A stretch of DNA of 32,692 nucleotides from Clostridiaceae bacterium (GTDB lineage: Bacteria > Bacillota > Clostridia > Oscillospirales > Acutalibacteraceae). The translations under genes were made by a program, and so were the position numbers. The stretch spans positions 1 through 32,692 of the forward strand of contig JAEERC010000022.1 in NCBI GenBank assembly GCA_016285645.1, given 5' to 3'. This document shows, piece after piece, positions 31,404-32,692 of this stretch. The notes under the pieces were generated by a model. It was given only the letters and a program-made list of their open reading frames with translations. It was not told where the DNA came from and did not search any database. The number at the start of each line of letters is the position of its first letter. Positions within the stretch are counted from its first letter, which is position 1.

Positions 31404-32414
31404 TTATTTATAAAGCATGTCGTACATTTTATCCGGCACGTTTGTTATTATGCAGTCCGCGCCGATGTCGTTTAGCCGCCTTATTTCGGCGGGGTCGTCT
31501 ATGGTCCAGTACTGCACGGCTATTCCGTTTTTGTGGCAGTATCTTATGAACCTCTCTGTGCCCGGTCTTATAACCTTATACTGGTTTGACGGAATCTGCA
31601 CCGCCTTAAACCCGATTTCGCCCGGCTCCAGTTTGAAATTGAAGGCATAGCAGAAATAGAACAGCAGCCCTTCCATAACACCGCAGGAGCGCTGAATGCC
31701 CGGGTGCTTTTTCGTGAGGAATTTCGTGATATCGTTGTTGAATGTTGCGATTATCACTCTGTCCGCTATGCCCTTTTCGTTTATCAGTCTTATCAGGGCG
31801 TTCGCCGCGCGGCGTCCTCTTTCGCCGCTGTCCTTAATGTCGATGCTGTAAAGATATTCGTTTGAGTGCGCCTCAATCATATCGATTATGTCCTCAAGCA
31901 GAGGGATGCGCAGACTGTCGGGAATATCCTTTCCGCGCAGACCCTTGAACGGCGTTTTTCCGCTGTCGTCGGTAAAATTCTCGCCGGGATTGAGTTGCCT
32001 GATTTCCTCATAAGTCAGTTCGCCGGGCAGAATTTTGCTCCTGCCGTATTTTTCGCAGGCGTCCGTTGTGCGGTCGAGCGTGTCGTCGTGCAGAAGAATC
32101 AGCTTTCCGTCCTTCGTCAGATGCAGGTCGAATTCCAGCTCGCCCACCTCAAAATCCTTTGAGTTCAGGCAGATGTCAAACGCCATCGGCGTATTTTCGG
32201 GCGCTATGCCCGCTCCCGCCCTGTGCGCTCCGATTATCGCCCTGCCCTTCGCGAAAAGCGGCGGATCGTTTTCGTAATCATTTTTTAAACTCTTCGGCAC
32301 GAAGAGCCCCGCGATTATCGGCCATAAAACGAAAACCAGCAGGCAGATAACAATGAACACCAGCAGTGTCAGCAGTATCATCAGCGGTATTCCCGCAGCG
32401 GCGTGTGTGTGCAT
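31404..32414 (-). CDS. Membrane-anchored glycerophosphodiester phosphodiesterase
   Basis: A 336-residue enzyme that hydrolyses glycerophosphodiesters to glycerol-3-phosphate and an alcohol. One strong N-terminal membrane helix (about 9-38) is followed by the TIM-barrel GDPD domain. Catalytic/metal residues are visible: HRAG (His64, Arg65), APENT (Glu73), ELEFDLHLTKDGKLILLHD with Glu94, Asp96 and His109, and the late Trp motif VQYWTIDD. The catalytic domain is predicted to face outside the membrane, where it could act on teichoic-acid or lipid-derived diesters. It has its own promoter and shares the terminator with the SGNH gene. Confidence 0.93.
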   Translation of the reverse strand: MHTHAAAGIPLMILLTLLVFIVICLLVFVLWPIIAGLFVPKSLKNDYENDPPLFAKGRAIIGAHRAGAGIAPENTPMAFDICLNSKDFEVGELEFDLHLTKDGKLILLHDDTLDRTTDACEKYGRSKILPGELTYEEIRQLNPGENFTDDSGKTPFKGLRGKDIPDSLRIPLLEDIIDMIEAHSNEYLYSIDIKDSGERGRRAANALIRLINEKGIADRVIIATFNNDITKFLTKKHPGIQRSCGVMEGLLFYFCYAFNFKLEPGEIGFKAVQIPSNQYKVIRPGTERFIRYCHKNGIAVQYWTIDDPAEIRRLNDIGADCIITNVPDKMYDMLYK

Positions 32415-32460
32415 TCAATCACATCCCCAATCATTTTTTCGCGCGGTATATTACTTAATG

Positions 32461-32489
32461 ATTATATCAAACCCGCGCGAATAAAGCAA
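32461..32489 (-). promoter_or_regulatory. Promoter of the GDPD gene
   Basis: TTGCTT (32484-32489 on minus) and TATAAT (32461-32466) with 17 bp spacing, about 47 bp upstream of the ATG. Confidence 0.65.
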
Positions 32490-32564
32490 CCTGCTTTTGC
32501 TCAATTGTTTTGCGCCAAACAAAAAACAGCACGATTTAGGGCGCGCAACTCAGGGATTTAACAG

Positions 32565-32672
32565 CCTCAAAAAACATCCTTCGGCGTAAAACTGCGTTAA
32601 AAATGCTCGGAATACACAAAGTATTCCTGCGCTTTTTGCCTTGTTTTAACACCGAAATCTGAATTTTTGAGG
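32565..32672. repeat. ~108-bp inverted-repeat element, copy 2
   Basis: Ends are CCTCAAAAA (from 32565) and TTTTTGAGG (to 32672), with a central dyad GGAATAC-ACAAA-GTATTCC. In reverse complement it aligns with the element at 3-112: same ends, central block and length, diverged elsewhere. It lies in the gene-free sequence upstream of the GDPD promoter. Confidence 0.65.
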
Positions 32673-32692
32673 TGCGAAGCAATTTTGAAACA

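Noticed and set aside
3-32672. The end repeats as attachment sites of one large integrated element
   Set aside because: They are inverted relative to each other and diverged, there is no integrase or tRNA, and the enclosed genes are mostly housekeeping.

Overview
The window looks like chromosomal DNA from a gut-type Gram-positive anaerobe of the Clostridia, most likely an uncultured Oscillospirales/Ruminococcaceae-like lineage. This is inferred from strong Shine-Dalgarno sites with frequent TTG starts, sigma-A promoters, lipoproteins with a Cys lipobox followed by Thr/Glu-rich linkers, a PBSX-type terminase, a phi-LC3-type holin, and intergenic palindromic repeat families. No tRNA, rRNA, CRISPR array, transposase or integrase was found.

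Layout. (1) 172-3902: purA, a secreted protein of unknown function, and the last gene of a glycoside operon. (2) 3072-8496 (minus): a four-gene operon, GPH-type sugar symporter > TIM-barrel sugar isomerase/epimerase > GH78 alpha-L-rhamnosidase > alpha/beta hydrolase, from one promoter; it probably imports and degrades a rhamnosylated compound. (3) 8650-15319 (minus): a compact HK97-type phage head operon, small terminase > large terminase > portal > prohead protease > decoration-like protein > major capsid > three neck-position proteins, closed by a strong terminator. No tail tube, tape measure, baseplate, integrase, repressor or replication gene follows. (4) 15552-21288: ordinary cellular genes: a lipoprotein and PduL (plus), then a minus-strand group of a TIM-barrel protein, a lipoprotein tyrosine phosphatase and a surface-anchored esterase. 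(5) 21528-23621 (plus): a regulator-lysis operon of a sigma-region-4/HTH protein, a small coiled-coil protein, an Amidase_3-SH3 endolysin, a membrane/coiled-coil protein and a holin. Its promoter carries a LexA-like box. (6) 23625-32414: DMT transporter, ceramidase-like secreted enzyme, a nucleoside-salvage operon (unknown membrane protein, deoB, cdd, serine hydrolase), a secreted SGNH hydrolase and a membrane-anchored GDPD.

How it fits together. The head operon and the regulator-lysis operon look like two parts of one domesticated phage-derived system split by about 6 kb of host genes. Together they could make a DNA-packaging capsid with a completed neck, a late regulator and a lysis device under SOS-type control, with no tail encoded here. 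A gene-transfer-agent-like or tailless-capsid system, or a satellite that borrows tails, are the candidate explanations. The intergenic regions also carry several families of palindromic repeats whose stems change in a compensatory way between copies.
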